Source of the DNA: Teratosphaeria epicoccoides
Lineage: Eukaryota > Ascomycota > Dothideomycetes > Mycosphaerellales > Teratosphaeriaceae
Assembly (NCBI GenBank): GCA_021401465.1
Contig: JADDMT010000104.1
Coordinates: 1 to 64,000, forward strand
Reading direction: 5' to 3'
Length of the DNA: 64,000 nt
Part shown: piece after piece, positions 24,101 to 36,871 of the stretch
How the letters are laid out: every line of letters starts with the position of its first letter
Position numbering within the stretch: position 1 is the stretch's first letter
Notes under the pieces: model-generated
What the model saw: only the letters and a program-made list of their open reading frames with translations
What the model was told of the DNA's origin: nothing
Database searches by the model: none
Translations under genes and position numbers: made by a program

Positions 24101-24874
24101 CTTTTCTAGAGCATCCCGATTTGGGACGTGCTCGGCCAGCTGATCGAAGGTGTAGCCTGCCCTGTGCATCTGCAGCACAAAATTACGCGCAGCTGCGCTT
24201 CTGTCCGGAGATCGTATAGGCAGGCTACCACTGATACTCCGATGCGCATCAGACGAAGTGGAATAGGAAGTCTTTCGGAGCGGCTCAGGGACCTTGCGCA
24301 TCTTCGGAGACGGTGGTGAGGCGCGGCGTTCCTGAGCAAAAGCCCTGCCGCTGGTCGTCACTGCAGCGCGACCGTACCGCCCCATTGGACTCGGACTGCG
24401 TTTTCTGGGTCCAGTGGACCGCGGCCGCAGGGGCTCATGCACAGCAGTATCCGGCTCTTCACCTTCTTCGAGCTCGCCCTCGTCTTTATCCGTATCCACT
24501 TCTTGGGCCTGTGTCGTGACAGAAGCCTGAGGCATGGCCTGCGGCGCAGAACTGACGGTGGGCGCTGGAGGAGGGGGTGGCAGTTGCGCTACGCGTGCGG
24601 CTGGCATGGGTGGCGGCTTGATCAGGCCTAGCTGGATCAATTGCGCGACCGCGGCGACCTGCTCTGGCGTCATAGACTGCAGTACGGACAAGTCAATCCC
24701 CGGCGGCACCGGCGGAGCATTTTGACTTGCATGTGCAGGTGCGATTGTTCCCTGACTGTACCCATCTTGCTGTTGCTGTTGAAGGGGCCCAGCTCCCAAG
24801 GAGAGGGGCATGTTGTTCTGTGCCATGTCGAGTTTCCGACGCTTATTCCGAGCGCCAGCAGGCTTCCTGGTCAT
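21165..24874 (-). CDS. Red1/ZFC3H1-like protein with C-terminal zf-C3H1 domain
   Basis: Predicted protein of about 1178 aa in three exons on the minus strand. Exon 1 is 24874-21821, ending at a GTGCGT donor. The first intron is 21820-21735, with a CTGAC branch point and CAG acceptor. Exon 2 starts at 21734 and exon 3 ends at 21165; the second intron (about 21502-21416) has weak borders. The first 1000 residues are low-complexity (Pro, Ala, Ser, Glu), with short coiled-coil runs near residues 643 and 731 and an acidic stretch near 975. Exon 2 has FKPYRSPL...FHDYRFHPDY and then a zinc finger of form C-x8-C-x4-C-x3-H (ICLKDMSGEKC, DRFC, FQH) near residues 1068-1086. This is the putative zinc-finger domain of fission yeast Red1 and animal ZFC3H1, nuclear scaffolds that recruit the RNA exosome through an Mtr4-like helicase. 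Nuclear RNA surveillance is therefore the inferred role. It is divergent from the myosin gene. Confidence 0.8.
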
Positions 24875-25466
24875 CTACCTTGTATCTGTGCAATACTCCT
24901 GAGGCACATGGTCATTGAACAAAGGTGGATGGATATGTACTGATCGCGCTTGTTCACGGCCTCTCCTCAAGCGCGCAGGCGCGAAGGTTGTGGAATTACG
25001 ACTGGTGTGTATGTCGTCGGTCGCTTGCACGTCCAACGCGATCCGGCTTGCTCATTGGGGATCAGCGTGGATGTGATACTGCGTGTAATGAGGAAGTTCC
25101 ATTGACGCGAACGCCGCCAAGTCATGTTCCCTCAAACATGAAGACATCAAATTTGATAGGAGCGATGGCGATGGCGCCCGGACTAACCTTTATGCGGCTC
25201 AGAATTCAAGCGCCACGCTAGGGTTGCTCTGGCGGGGCGTCATGTAAACAGACTGGAATCCGTCGAGCTTGAAGCCGGATGCCATCAACCACAGTAAGGC
25301 AGCGAGTCACCGCAACGACCACTGCTTTTCGCGCCTTCCGGTCCTGGCGCTGGCGTTCTCACTGTATACTATCGTGGGTAATTACGAATTCCTTGATTCA
25401 ATGCCGCAACGACGAATGGACCGATAACACACGAGATTGATGCGCGTCTCGTGATCCGCGTGTTAG
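24875..25466. promoter_or_regulatory. Bidirectional promoter region between the Red1-like and myosin genes
   Basis: 592 bp between two divergent start codons. It must hold both promoters and 5' leaders. I see no TATA box at a convincing distance and no recognisable factor site that I would name. Confidence 0.5.
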
Positions 25467-28400
25467 ATGATCGCGAAGATGAGTTCGCAAGCACATGATC
25501 GGCCGCGATGGCGCAACAGTACATTTGGCAGAGGCAAGGAAGATGTGCCGTCACCAGGACCGCCTCCAGGTCACGTACGAGCCAAGTCCAGCCTTAATCT
25601 GCAATCACCGCTCCACTCGCCTATCGGCCACGCGCGGAACCAGTCCCCCTCAGACCTGCGGATGGGCAGCATCAGGCGGAGAGGATCGGCGAGAAACTCA
25701 ACGCCAGCTGGAACGTTCGCGCCGCAGTTCATCAAGCAGGACGGGCTCAACGGCTTGGAGGACAGGGTGCGCGGCATAGAAGGCGAGAACGACTTGTCCG
25801 GGAAGCGCTACGTCTGGCTGAAAAGCCCGGAGACCGCATTCGTCCGCGGCTGGGTGATTGAAGAGCTGCCGGGCGACATATTGCGGGTGCAATGCGAGAA
25901 TGGCAGCCAGCAGGAGGTGCCAGTGGACAGCGTCGACAAGGTCAATCCGGCGAAATTTGACAAGGCAAACGACATGGCTGGACTGACGCACCTCAACGAG
26001 GCATCAGTGCTGCATAATCTCAACCAGCGATATCAGGCAGACCTAATCTACACATATTCAGGACTGTTCTTGGTCGCAGTCAACCCGTACATGCAGATCC
26101 CGATCTATGGACGCGACTATGTCAGCCTGTACAAGGGCCGAGGGAGAGACGAAACGCGGCCGCACATCTTTGCCATGGCTGATAAGGCGTTCAGTAATCT
26201 CGTGGAAGAAGGCGGCAATCAGTCTATCTTGGTCACGGGAGAGTCGGGTGCCGGCAAGACAGAGAACACGAAGAAGGTCATACAGTATTTGGCAGAGGTA
26301 GCGCGGCAAGACAGACAACGCGCCACATCCGGAGGCAATCAGCACTCAAACCTGTCGGAACAGATCTTGCGCGCCAACCCAATCTTGGAAGCCTTTGGTA
26401 ACGCGCAGACAGTGCGGAACAACAACTCTTCCCGTTTCGGCAAGTTCATTCGGATACAATTCACCAGATCCGGACAGATAGCTGGCGCTTTTATTGATTG
26501 GTACCTCCTGGAGAAGAGCAGGGTAGTGCACATCAATCACAAGGAGCGAAACTACCATATCTTCTACCAATTGCTGCGTGGTGCGGACCAACGCATGCGG
26601 AAGGATTTCGTGCTGGACGACCTCGAGACAGAGGACTTTGAGTATACAAGACATGGCAATGACACGATCGCCGGCGTTTCAGACCATACTGAGTGGAATC
26701 TGCTGCTTGAGGCTTTCAACGTCATGAACTTTTCGGACAAGGAGCAGCGAGCAGTGCTTCAGACCATAGCAGCCGTGCTTCACCTTGGTAATATTCAAGT
26801 GCAAAAGGAGAGTCTGCGCGCAGATCAAGCCGCACTCACACCAGGTGCATACGTGTCTGTCGGCAAAGCATGCTATTTGCTCGGAATTGATCCGGACGGC
26901 TTCAGCAAGGCACTCTTACATCCGCGCGTGCGAGCTGGTCATGAGTTGGTTGAGAAGGTTCAGACGCCTGAGCAAGTGCGATCATCACTGGAAGCGTTGG
27001 CAAAGGGTATCTACGAACGCGGTTTCAGTGACCTCGTCAATCGGATCAATCGCCAGTTGGATCGCACCTCCTCTGCATCGTTCGCCGAGGACACTTCATT
27101 CATTGGCGTCCTCGATATCGCAGGTTTCGAGATCTTCGAGGAGAACAGCTTCGAGCAACTGTGCATCAATTACACCAACGAGAAGTTGCAGCAGTTCTTC
27201 AACCACCATATGTTTGTGCTTGAGCAAGAGGAGTATGCCAGGGAGCAAATCGAGTGGAAGTTCATCGATTTTGGCAAAGACTTGCAACCGACAATCGACC
27301 TGATCGAGGTCACAAACCCAGTCGGTATCTTCTCTTGCCTGGACGAGGACTCTGTCATGCCCAAAGCCACCGACAAGAGCTTCACAGATAAACTCCATCA
27401 TCTTTGGGAGGGCAAAAGTCCAAAGTACAAGCGTAGCTTGTTGACACAAGGTTTCATGCTTACGCATTACGCCTCGCAAGTTGAGTACTCGACGGATGGC
27501 TGGCTTGAGAAGAACAAGGACCCACTCAATGACAATGTCACTCGTCTACTGGCTGGTTCAAGCAACAAGCACGTCGCGCACCTGTTCGCGGACTATGCCG
27601 ATGTCGATGATGCCGAAGGTGGTGGTCGAAGTCGTATCAAGAAGGGTCTCTTCCGCACGGTTGCGCAGCGCCACAAGGAGCAGCTCGCAACGCTCATGAG
27701 TCAACTGCACAGCACCAAGCCACACTTCGTCCGTTGTATCTTGCCGAATCAGAACAAACGCGCGAAGCAATTCAGTGGACCGATTGTACTTGATCAACTA
27801 CGCTGCAATGGTGTGCTGGAAGGCATTCGCATCGCGCGAAATGGCTACCCGAACAGGCTGCTATTCGCCGAGTTCCGCGCTCGATATGAGGTGCTCTGCC
27901 GAAACATGCCAAGAGGCTTCCTCGACGGCCAGACTGCCAGCAAGTCAATGCTCGAGCAACTCAATCTTGACGACTCCTGGTACCGGGTGGGTCTTACCAA
28001 GGTCTTCTTCCGCGCAGGTGTTCTGGCCGAGCTTGAAGACAGGAGAGACGCGATGATCCGGGAGATCTTCGAGAAGTTCGCCTCGGTTGCTCGTGGCTTT
28101 GTGCAGAGGCGCGTCGTCAAGAAGCAACAACATCGCGCGGAGGCAACTCGTATCATTCAGCGCAACTTCCAGGTCTATCTGCAGATGCAGACGAATCCCT
28201 GGTGGCGGCTTTTTATAAGGATGCGACCCTTACTTGGTGCTACGAGGCAGTCAAATGAGGTCAAGAAGCGCGAGGATGAGATCAAGAAGTTGCAGGAGAA
28301 AATGCTGGTCGAGGAACAAGATCGTCAGAAGGTCGAAGAGGAGCGCAGGCGTGCTGAGGCGGATATACAGAGAGTGCAGCAGACGCTTGAAAGCGAGAGA

Positions 28401-31400
28401 GCTCTTGCTTTGGACAAAGAGGAGATCTTCAAGCGACTCCAGGACAGAGAAGCCGATCTCACTGAAAAGCTGCGAAGTGCTTCGCAGGACCAAGAGGCGT
28501 TAGAAGGTCAGGTCGACAAGCTTTTGGCCGCTCGCAAGGCGGCTGAGGCTGAAACTGAGCAACGGCGTTCTCAACTGGAGCAGGCTGGCCAGATCATCAG
28601 CAACCTCGAAGCTGACAAGAATGACCTTGGCAACCGGATCGCCGAACTCGATGCGCACCTTCAAGAGGTCGAGCATAGCAAGTCGATGCGTAGTTATCAG
28701 GAAGAGCAGTTGCAACAGGAGACTCGAATGTTGCAGAGTCAGCTAAGCCTCAAGGACCGTAAACTCCAGGATCTTGAGGTCAAGCTGTTGGAGAATGAAG
28801 AGAGACTGGAGGCGAAGCTGGCAGGCACCGAGCGCATGCTGCAAGACGAGAAAAGACAAGTCCGCAACTTGGTTGAGGAGAACCGAAGCATTCGTCAGCA
28901 GATGACGGACTTGTCGACCACGTCTGCAAGCTTCGAAGATGTGATCCGCCGGAAGGACAGTGAGCTGGCAATCTTGAAGTCAGACTTGAAGAGGTATCAG
29001 GATGATAGAAAGCGCTTTGATGATGAGAAACATACCCTTACGACGCAACGAGATCAGGTCCTGAGCGAACAACGTGACGTCCGAGCTCAGATGGAAGGTT
29101 ACCGCTCACAGCTTGAGCAGGCTCAACGTGAGGCGTCAGATGCCAAGAAAGCCCTGGAGGAGCAGACTTCCGTCAATGCTCGGGTCGAGATGCTTGAGGC
29201 ACAGCTACACGATATCAAGGGCGAGCTTTTTCAGACGCAGACTGATCTCAGCCGTGAGCGCCAGTCTCGTGACGACGTCAAGAAAATTGCCGATGCCGAA
29301 ATTGAGGATCTTAAGCGCGAGTTTGAGGGACTCAGAGAGAGCAAAGTCACTATTGAGAAGGAGATGTATGTCCAGTCAGACCTCACACGCAAAGCTACGG
29401 CAGCGCGAGAGAATGCCGAGAAAGACCGGAAGGAGTACCAGAACGAGCTGCAAACTCTCCGCAAGAAGTTCATTGAGCTGCAAGAAGCGAAAATTGAGTG
29501 CGAAGCTGTTGTCGAGCGGAACGTCTTGCGACAGGCGAATGAGCGCCATACCATCACCAGGCGCGAGCTTGACGCCAAGAGCCAGCAAGTCGAAGAGCTG
29601 GAGTCAGAGCGATCGCACCTGTCTGGTGAGGTGCAGAAGCTGAAGAGCCTGATCGCCAATTCCGACAATTTCAAGCTGCATCACGATCAGGAGAAGCAGC
29701 GGTTAGAGCGTGAGCTGGTGACCATCAAGGGCCGCTTGAACGCGTCTGAGAATGACAATCGCGCCCTGATGAACAAAGTGCAGCAGAAGAATCTCGATAT
29801 TGCTCGCTCCAACTCAAAGGTCAGCGACACGCAGCGTGGTCGCATTACACAATTGACTGCCGAGAAGACGAAGTCTGAGGAGGAGACCAAGAAGCTGCAG
29901 CGCCAACTCGGAGAGGCACAACTCACCATCGCCTCTCTGGAGAAAAAGGCCGAGCGCTTGACCATGGAGGCAGAAGATCTTCGCTACGAAGTCGACCGCG
30001 AACATAAGACTTCTCGCTCGGCGGAGCAACAGAGTTCGACTACATACACGCAGCTGGCGGAAGCGAATCGCAAACTAGAGACCGAGCGACAGATGCGAGC
30101 TCGGGCTGAGACTTCCGCACGGAATATACAGGCAATCATCGATGCCAGACAGCAGGAGCTCGATGAGGCACATGACAATCTGAGACTGTTGCAGAAGGTC
30201 TTCGATCCGGAGAACGGTCGCTTGCCTGCGAATGTCGACGGCCCTGCTGGAAAGCCCGATCTCACAAAGACCATTGATCTAGCGCAGAAGCTTGAAACCT
30301 CAGAGGCTGCGTTGAGAGTCGCTACCGACCGCTTCACGCGAGTGCAGGCCGAGCTTGAAGAGATCCGCATGCATCACCAGGAAGACCTACAAGAAAACGA
30401 CTACAAGCACCAGAACTCCAAGCGTGCCTTGCTGGAAGAGATGAACTCCAGTCAGGTAAATGCAAGATCAGCCCCAGGCCACTTGAAGAAAGAGTGGAGC
30501 CATGACCAGCCTCCCCGGAAACCTTTCTCACCGACTCCATTGAACGGCACACCAACGAATCAACGGCATATCAGCAAGGCAAGCACAGACTCAGCAAGAA
30601 GCGACAGGACCGACGACACCGTGACGTTCAACAACCGCATGGATCTCGCGGCCGAATTGGAGCAAGTCCAGAATCAACTGCAGATGTCCGAGATGAAGAA
30701 CATGCACCTACAAGCACAGCTCGACCGCAGTCCGTCTAAGTCAAGATACGGCAATAGCTATGATGAGTCGCCCTCTCTGAGACGCGTTGCGAAGCTGGAG
30801 AGAGAGAATTCCCGACTGCACGACATGCTCGATGATTCCGCTCAAAAGGTTACAGTCCTCGAGAGAAGCATTCGCAGTGGGCAGCTGAGCCTGAGTGAGG
30901 TCCAGACGAAGTCGCACCAAGAGCTGTATGATGTTCTCAACAGTCAGGAACAAAGCAGGCGATCGCTCTTGACCTCACACAACGCTGCCATCTCCGAGCT
31001 GGTCGAAGCCAAGACCGCATTCGATGAAATCAAGCAAGCAAAGGCGAGTGTCGAAGTCGAGCTCAGGGATGCCAAGTCTGAATTGGCAGATATCCAATGT
31101 GAGCGTGAGCAGAACTCTGAAGCCCATGCACAGCTGCTTGACGAGTTCTCTGACTTGCAGATACGTTTGGACACTGAGTCGAGCAAGTTGGTGGATGTCA
31201 CGCACAGCCTGGGCTTATATAAGGCCCGCGCTGATGAATACTTTGCTAGGCTTGAGACTGCGGAGGTGCATGTCCTCAAGGCAAAGAAGGCAGAAGATTT
31301 CGCGAAGGCCCAAGCAAGAGAGACCGAAGAGCAGTGCGCGCAGATCATGGCTGAACGCAAGCAGATGGACGCTCAGCTCGATGATCTGCAGAGGTTGGTG

Positions 31401-32781
31401 CAGCAATACGAGGAAAAGGTTGCTGATCTCGGCGATGACCTCGACGGCGCGCTGGCGGCCAAGAAGAGGCTGCAGAATGAGCTGGAGGACTACCGGTCTC
31501 AGCGCGCTATGGACATCGAGGATAAAGAGTCTTCAATGGAGCAAACGCGAAAGAAGTATCAGTCTGAGCTAGCAACTCTCACCAATGAGCTGGAAGTCGA
31601 GCGCGACAATGTCATGCACGCGCGCGACGAGAATAGCAGGCTCCGCGATGAGATTGAAGAGCTAAGAAGTAAGTGGGACGACGAGGTCCTCAACAGCTCA
31701 TCCTGGGCCAAGGAAAAGAGTAGACTTGAGATCGCTCTCCAGAGCCTGTCTGACTCTCGTGACGAGGCTGTCAATGCTCACAACGACGCCCAAAGCCAAA
31801 TTGTCGATCTGCTGGGTCAAGTCAGGCATCTACGTTCCAACGTCGAAGACGTGGCAGCCGAGCGTGATGAGCTTGCCACGCAGAAGAAGGGTCTCGAGGC
31901 TCGCTTGAGAGAAGCCGCAGGCCGTCTGGACTCACTCGCTAACTCGTCCGCCTCACCCTCGAAGCGCGACGCAGCGTCACTTGACCGCGAAGTCATGTCC
32001 CTCAAATCGCAGCTGGCAGAGAAAGAGGACGTTGCCTCTGCTGCTGTTGGCAAGATGCGCCGCGCTGAAGGCCTGGTGCAGGAGATTCAGAGAGATATCG
32101 CCAATGCGAGAGAGAACAGCGCGCAGCTGCACAAGGAGAAGGCCGAGTTGGAGAAAAAGGCGAAGGATTTGCAGCTGAGATGCATAGATCTGGAGACCAA
32201 AGGATATTCCAGTGGCAGTCAGGACGTTAGATTCTTGCATGGCAGGGTTCAAGAGGTGAGTACGCCGCACAGGGAGTGGCGGCAACGTGCGTTTGACTGA
32301 CAGCGAACGACAGCTAGAAACACATCTCGAGAACCTAGAACGCACCCGTACGACAGAGGCACGAAGCGTGCGCAACGTCGACCGCACTGTCAAAGACCTC
32401 GAGTCCCAACTTGAGCGGCGCGAGAAGTCGGCAACCCTCCTCTCAGAAGACCTCAACAAGGCTCGGGACAAGATCTCTCGCCTTTTTCGAAACATCGACG
32501 AGCTCCACGCCTCCGATTCGGAAACTCAGCTCGCCATCAAGCGCGTCGAACGGGAGCTTCGAGAAGAACGAGAGAAGAATCTACGTCTTGAGCAGGAAGC
32601 CGAAACCCTCCGTGCCATTTCCCGCGAGTCGGTCCGACGTTCTGGTACGTTGGCGTTGAGCGACGCCGGTGGCGGCAGCAGACGAGGAAGCTCGATCGGC
32701 ATGAGGAGCGTAAATGGTGATGGTGATGTGAAGCTAGAGGTTCCTGCAAGAAAGAGCAGTTTGAGCAAGGGTTTTTTGTAG
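25467..32781 (+). CDS. myoB: Class II myosin heavy chain
   Basis: Joined exons 25467-32255 and 32314-32781 give about 2418 aa. The 58-nt intron has a GTGAGT donor, TGACTGAC branch region and CAG acceptor. The actin motor of cytokinesis: an N-terminal SH3-like segment precedes the motor, with P-loop GESGAGKT at residues 258-265, switch I NNNSSRFGKF from about 318, and switch II DIAGFEIFEENSFEQLCINY from about 550. The actin/converter region includes VRCILPN and LDQLRCNGVLEGIRIARNGYP. A neck with IQ-like repeats (residues about 870-905) is followed by some 1500 residues of coiled coil that dimerise the molecule. Length and long rod fit class II (yeast Myo1, fission yeast Myo2, Aspergillus MyoB), not class I, V or chitin-synthase-fused myosins. 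The contractile ring at septa is the expected site of action. The start at 25467 could also be the ATG 12 nt downstream. No lesion seen. Confidence 0.96.
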
Positions 32782-33355
32782 ATGGTGAGGCGAAGTATGG
32801 TGTTATACGGTACGTGATTAAAAGCCAGGCATTTTTGTGATTGGTTCTCGGGGACTTATTGTTCTTGGGTTGCATGGCAAGGTGTCGAAGATCATGAAGG
32901 GTGGGTGGCTTTTTGGAGGCGACAATTATGTCTCAAGGTGCCGGTACTGACGAGGTGGAATTGGAGGATATATGCGTATGGTCATTGTACAGATTGATTC
33001 AGAATACCCCTCTGCGGTTTTTGTCAGGGTTCTGGGCCTGGGCTTGCTTTCGGAATATGCGTGTGTGGTGTGTGGGTGGAGTATGGCTGTCTCACGCTTC
33101 AAGTGCATGGCGTCTGATCGTGACCGAAGAACGCCACTGAGCCCTGCAAGCAATGATGGACGGGACGCACGTTACACAACAGCTGCGCGTAACAGGATCG
33201 GTATGTTGTTTTGTTCGCCACTGAAAGCGTGTAGGCAAACATCCAAAGTTGGTCTTTTCCAGGACTCAACGCACCCCCGATCTTCGCACATTCAAAGCAC
33301 CGCTACACTCGCGAGGAGCACTCTTGACCCCTCAACCTAGTCCATTATCTCCGCG
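32782..33355. other. Intergenic: myosin 3' region and promoter of the next gene
   Basis: 574 bp without a credible gene. Only short frames with no domain are present. Confidence 0.5.
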
Positions 33356-34131
33356 ATGGATCGATCAAGCTATGCAGTCCGATTGGCAAAGGCCGAAGAA
33401 AGAGTCAATGAGCTCGTCAGTAAAGCAAAGCTAGCCAACGTCGAGTCTGCGACAGCCGAGCAGCGCTTCGAAGATCACACCCGCCGTATGCTGCAGACTA
33501 GACTCTACGGCACCTTCATCGGCAAGAGCTGGGGAGCACTCCTCGGCGATGCTGCGTCTCTCAGAGCGGAGTTCGATCGACTGGAGCAGCTGCGCGACGA
33601 GGCTCGGCAGGAGGCGGACGACGTTATAGACGAGCTCAAGAAAGCAAAGAGTGAGGAAGACGAGATTAGAGATGCTCTGGAACGCTCTGCGGAAAGCAGT
33701 GTCGAGCAGTTTGAGGACGTGCCGAGGAAAGTGACGGCTGCGGCGATCGACTCATTCCACGGCCACGTCAAGATCATGTTGAGCATGGATTATGCGGAGA
33801 TCACTGCGTTTCCGGAGCCGCCGTTTGCATTGTGCGAGCGGACTGTGTGCCAGCAGTCCGAGGCGGGACGAGCATTGAAGGCGTGCAGCTGTAACATCAA
33901 GACGACTTTTGAGGTGGTGCCGGCGACGAAGCTGAAGGCTTCACGGTTGCAGTGGCGTGAGTGACATGTGTAGTTGACGACACAAGCAGAACGTGGCGCT
34001 GAATCTCGCTGGTAGATCCTGACAAGTGGGCCAAGTGTCCGGACGCAGTCAGAGACGATTTCCAGAAGAAAGCCGCTGAGGTTTTTGTGGTTGTTGATGG
34101 ACTCTATCAAGCGGCAGGGGGACCCAACTAG
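33356..34131 (+). CDS. Small coiled-coil protein with C-terminal J-like HPDK segment (copy 1)
   Basis: Two exons, 33356-33956 and 34016-34131, separated by a 59-nt intron (GTGAGT donor, TAG acceptor, phase 1), give 238 aa. The N-terminal two thirds are charged and helical, predicted coiled coil (AEERVNELVSKAK, LEQLRDEARQEADDVIDELKKAKSEED). The centre has FPEPPFALCERTVCQQSE...LKACSCNIKT, a conserved Cys-rich patch. The end, formed only after splicing, reads LQWHPDKWAK...FQKKAAEVFVVVDGLYQ. This resembles helix II-HPD-helix III of a J domain, although a complete J domain is not present. The following gene at 34994-35844 shares the same Cys patch and HPDK end, so the two are tandem paralogues. 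Function unknown; a cochaperone-type contact with Hsp70 is only a possibility. Confidence 0.78.
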
Positions 34132-34993
34132 GAGCGATCATTCCTTGAAACTGACCATCGTCGGCTGGACTCTGGTCAGAGGCTCGTGCACTTAGTCATC
34201 AACTTCGGTCGCCATCGCCTTATAAGCATGGGTTGGAACAAATGGTCGACCTTTAGAAATCATTCCTGCCAGCACTTGGACAGCCGCCCCAATTCCGTTG
34301 CTATCCATGGAGCTCAACCGACAACAAAGGCATTGGCGAGCGGTCTTTGAAATTGAGGACAACAATCCCCGGGCCTTTGTTGAAAGCATTCGGACGTCGA
34401 ACGGGGTCGAATCGAGCCATCAATCAATGCTTTGTGGCTTCACATCTCGTAGTCCTCTTTCATTGCTCACAACCCTCGAGGTCGCGTCGTCGTTGTCTGG
34501 TCCGATGCCTTCACCTCGCCCTATCTACAAGGCATTGTACGCCCCACAGTAGCAGAAGCCTCGCCGTATAAAGTGTTGCATCGGTATCCAATCTCCTCTA
34601 GGCCCCTTCCCTTCGTAGCATTCACCACGAGTACAAACGCTGGTCGGACTCGCGCTCCAACACATCTCACACGATCTTGACAAACTCGATCGTTGCCGGC
34701 CAACGACGCAGACAAGTAAGTCGAACTCCAACATCTCAAACCCACTAATTTCCACCACCCAATCCAACCACTCAAGCAGATCCAGCCACCGCATCCACTC
34801 CACCCGCACAACCTACACCACCCACACCTACTACACCTACGAGGCCCGTCCCGTCGGCACCCAATCAAGCCCTCTCGAGCACTACCGCACCTACTCAGCG
34901 CGTCCCCAAGAAGCCAGTCGTAGCAGACGTGAGCACTCTCACCCAAGACACTCTACTCACCGCCCGCGCTGCCCGCCATCCACTGCACCCAGC
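34132..34993. other. Intergenic/5' leader region of copy 2, with possible leader introns
   Basis: No complete ORF with a domain. Two intron-like blocks are visible: a GTAAGT donor near 34715 with an AAGCAG acceptor near 34779, and a GTGAGC donor near 34930 with a CCCAG acceptor near 34993, just before the ATG at 34994. Between them lies an open Pro/Thr-rich stretch (PAQPTPPTPTTPTRP). These could be 5'-leader introns, or an upstream exon that I cannot tie to a start codon. Confidence 0.4.
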
Positions 34994-35844
34994 ATGTCCG
35001 CCAACTCCCTCCGCGCAACCTACAACACAGCCCACACGCACGCCACGACTCTCGCCCGCGAACTCGACTGCCGCGTCTCCGATCTCCAATACGCTCGCAC
35101 CCGCGTCTGGGAAAGCGCGCACGACAAGGACTACTCCCAGATGTCGTGCGAGCTGCGCGTCGACGTCATGAAGACGCTGAGCGGGCTCTGGAGACTGGGG
35201 AGCGGAGGCTAGCGCTGCTGCAGCGACTGTTGGGGCGGGCGAATGAAGAGTGTAAGCGGGCGTGGGAGGCGCTGTGGGCGTATCGGCTCGCGCATCCGGA
35301 GGAGTTCGGGCTGCTGCCAGCTAGTGGTGGTGGTGAGGGGATGCCTGGCTCCGATGGGGACGAGAGCGATGGCGGGTGGAGCGAGGATGAGGACGAGGAG
35401 ATGGGCGACAGTGAGGACGAGGAGGAGCGTGAGTGCGGCTGGAGAGGTCAATGGGGCACCCACAATAGCAGTGCCCGCGCACGAGGCCCATCTCCCTCTC
35501 AACACACCGACTCCCACTCTCAGCTCCATTCCTTCCTCACCCTCGCGTCGCGCGCCCTTTCCGACTACACCACCCTGACCTTCTTCCCCGAACCCCCAGC
35601 AACGGCTTCGCATTGCCGCAATGCCGCGTGCCGCACAGGAGACCGCGCACTGCGAGCATGCTCCTGCAACCTCAAATCGCTCTTTAGCCTGCTGAGCACG
35701 AACGATCTAAAGACATGGAGACTGCGATTCCATCCTGATAAGTTTGCCCAGGTCCCCGAGAGCAGGAGGCCGGAGATGCAGCGGAAGGCGCAGGAAGTGT
35801 TCGTTGCGATCGATGGGTTGTATCAAGCGCGGAGGAGGAATTGA
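34994..35844 (+). CDS. Small coiled-coil protein with C-terminal J-like HPDK segment (copy 2), frame change near 35150-35215
   Basis: Paralogue of the preceding gene. The frame from 34994 (MSANSLRATYNTAHTHATT...) is helical and runs to a stop at 35215. The C-terminal frame is open from before 35146 to 35844 and carries the diagnostic Cys patch (CRNAACRTGDRALRACSCNLKS) and the end WRLRFHPDKFAQ...MQRKAQEVFVAIDGLYQ. An acidic SDGDESDGGWSEDEDEEM stretch lies between. The two frames can be joined by a 65-nt intron with a weak donor (GTCGAC to CAG, ending near 35222). Otherwise a single frameshift would explain them. The model is therefore uncertain in the middle, and a recent pseudogene is possible. 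The shared end with copy 1 is solid. Confidence 0.6.
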
Positions 35845-36871
35845 TGGCGGGAGAGGGTTGAGCGAGAGTCTTTTCGTTCGAGCAGTAGATGCGGTTGTCT
35901 GATAGCGTTTTAGCGTGCCGGCTCGAGGTCTACTACTGCGTGGCCTGGTCTACTACTGCGTGGCCTGACAGGTTCGTGTCAGTCTCGCTCGAGCGAGGCA
36001 AATGTGCGCTTCAGCTGCCTCTCTCGTACTATTCTCCCGCCCAATCCCAAACACGCTGTGTGTGCCGAAGATATCGGGGCCATAGTAAGCCAAGCTGATC
36101 TACAGAAACACATAGTCCCAATTCTACCAAAGTATCGGAAAACCCAGGGACTTGGAATCGATCCAACCACCCTTTCTGACTCTAGACACTCACAGCAACA
36201 TAGATCCCCCCAGCCCCTTCGCACCAGCGATCTCGGCAGACAAGTTGGACCGGTCCTCACCATCAGACCCAAGCTGAAGAACAGAATTCGTCCGATCTCT
36301 CCAGTTCCAGCGAGTCGCCATGAGGCAGCAGATCTCCAAAGCTCACGACAGTCCCTGCATCGTAATTCCAACCTATCATCTTGGTCATACAAACGTCTGC
36401 GCGGGACCAACACACTGTCCCGACAAACCCTCCTCATGACTAGCACCAAGCTATCCTCATCGTCTCCGGTCCTCTAGTCTCGACTCCATTGTCACCAATC
36501 TTCGGGACTTGATAAGGAATTCCACATAACCTGATACATGAATCGGAGGGTATATTGCAATGTGTACACAAATGCGGCAGCACGAGCAAAAACGAAAGCA
36601 CGCTTCCAGGCTCATCCCGCATCATTACCCTTGTCCTGTTATCTCCCCTTTCCCCTCATCATCCCATCCATGCACCCGCAGCAGAAGCGCCTAGCACCAG
36701 CAGAAGCAGGAGCAGCATCCACAGGCCCGACTGCACGGCCTCTGTCCCCGCTTCATGCTCTCTGCTCTCTGCTGTCGGCTGCCTCGATTCCACAATCCTA
36801 ACCACCAACCTCACCCTCCCATTCGCGACCTCTCGCACCATCCTCCCCACACGGCCCGGATACCAGCTCCT
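35845..36871. other. Gene-free interval between convergent genes
   Basis: About 1 kb between two convergent 3' ends. A 20-bp direct repeat (tctactactgcgtggcctg) sits at about 35928-35968. No ORF has a recognisable domain. Confidence 0.5.

Noticed and set aside
36004..36477. 157-codon plus-strand frame in the interval between convergent genes
   Set aside because: No domain, an equally long frame on the other strand, and no intron or codon-bias support.
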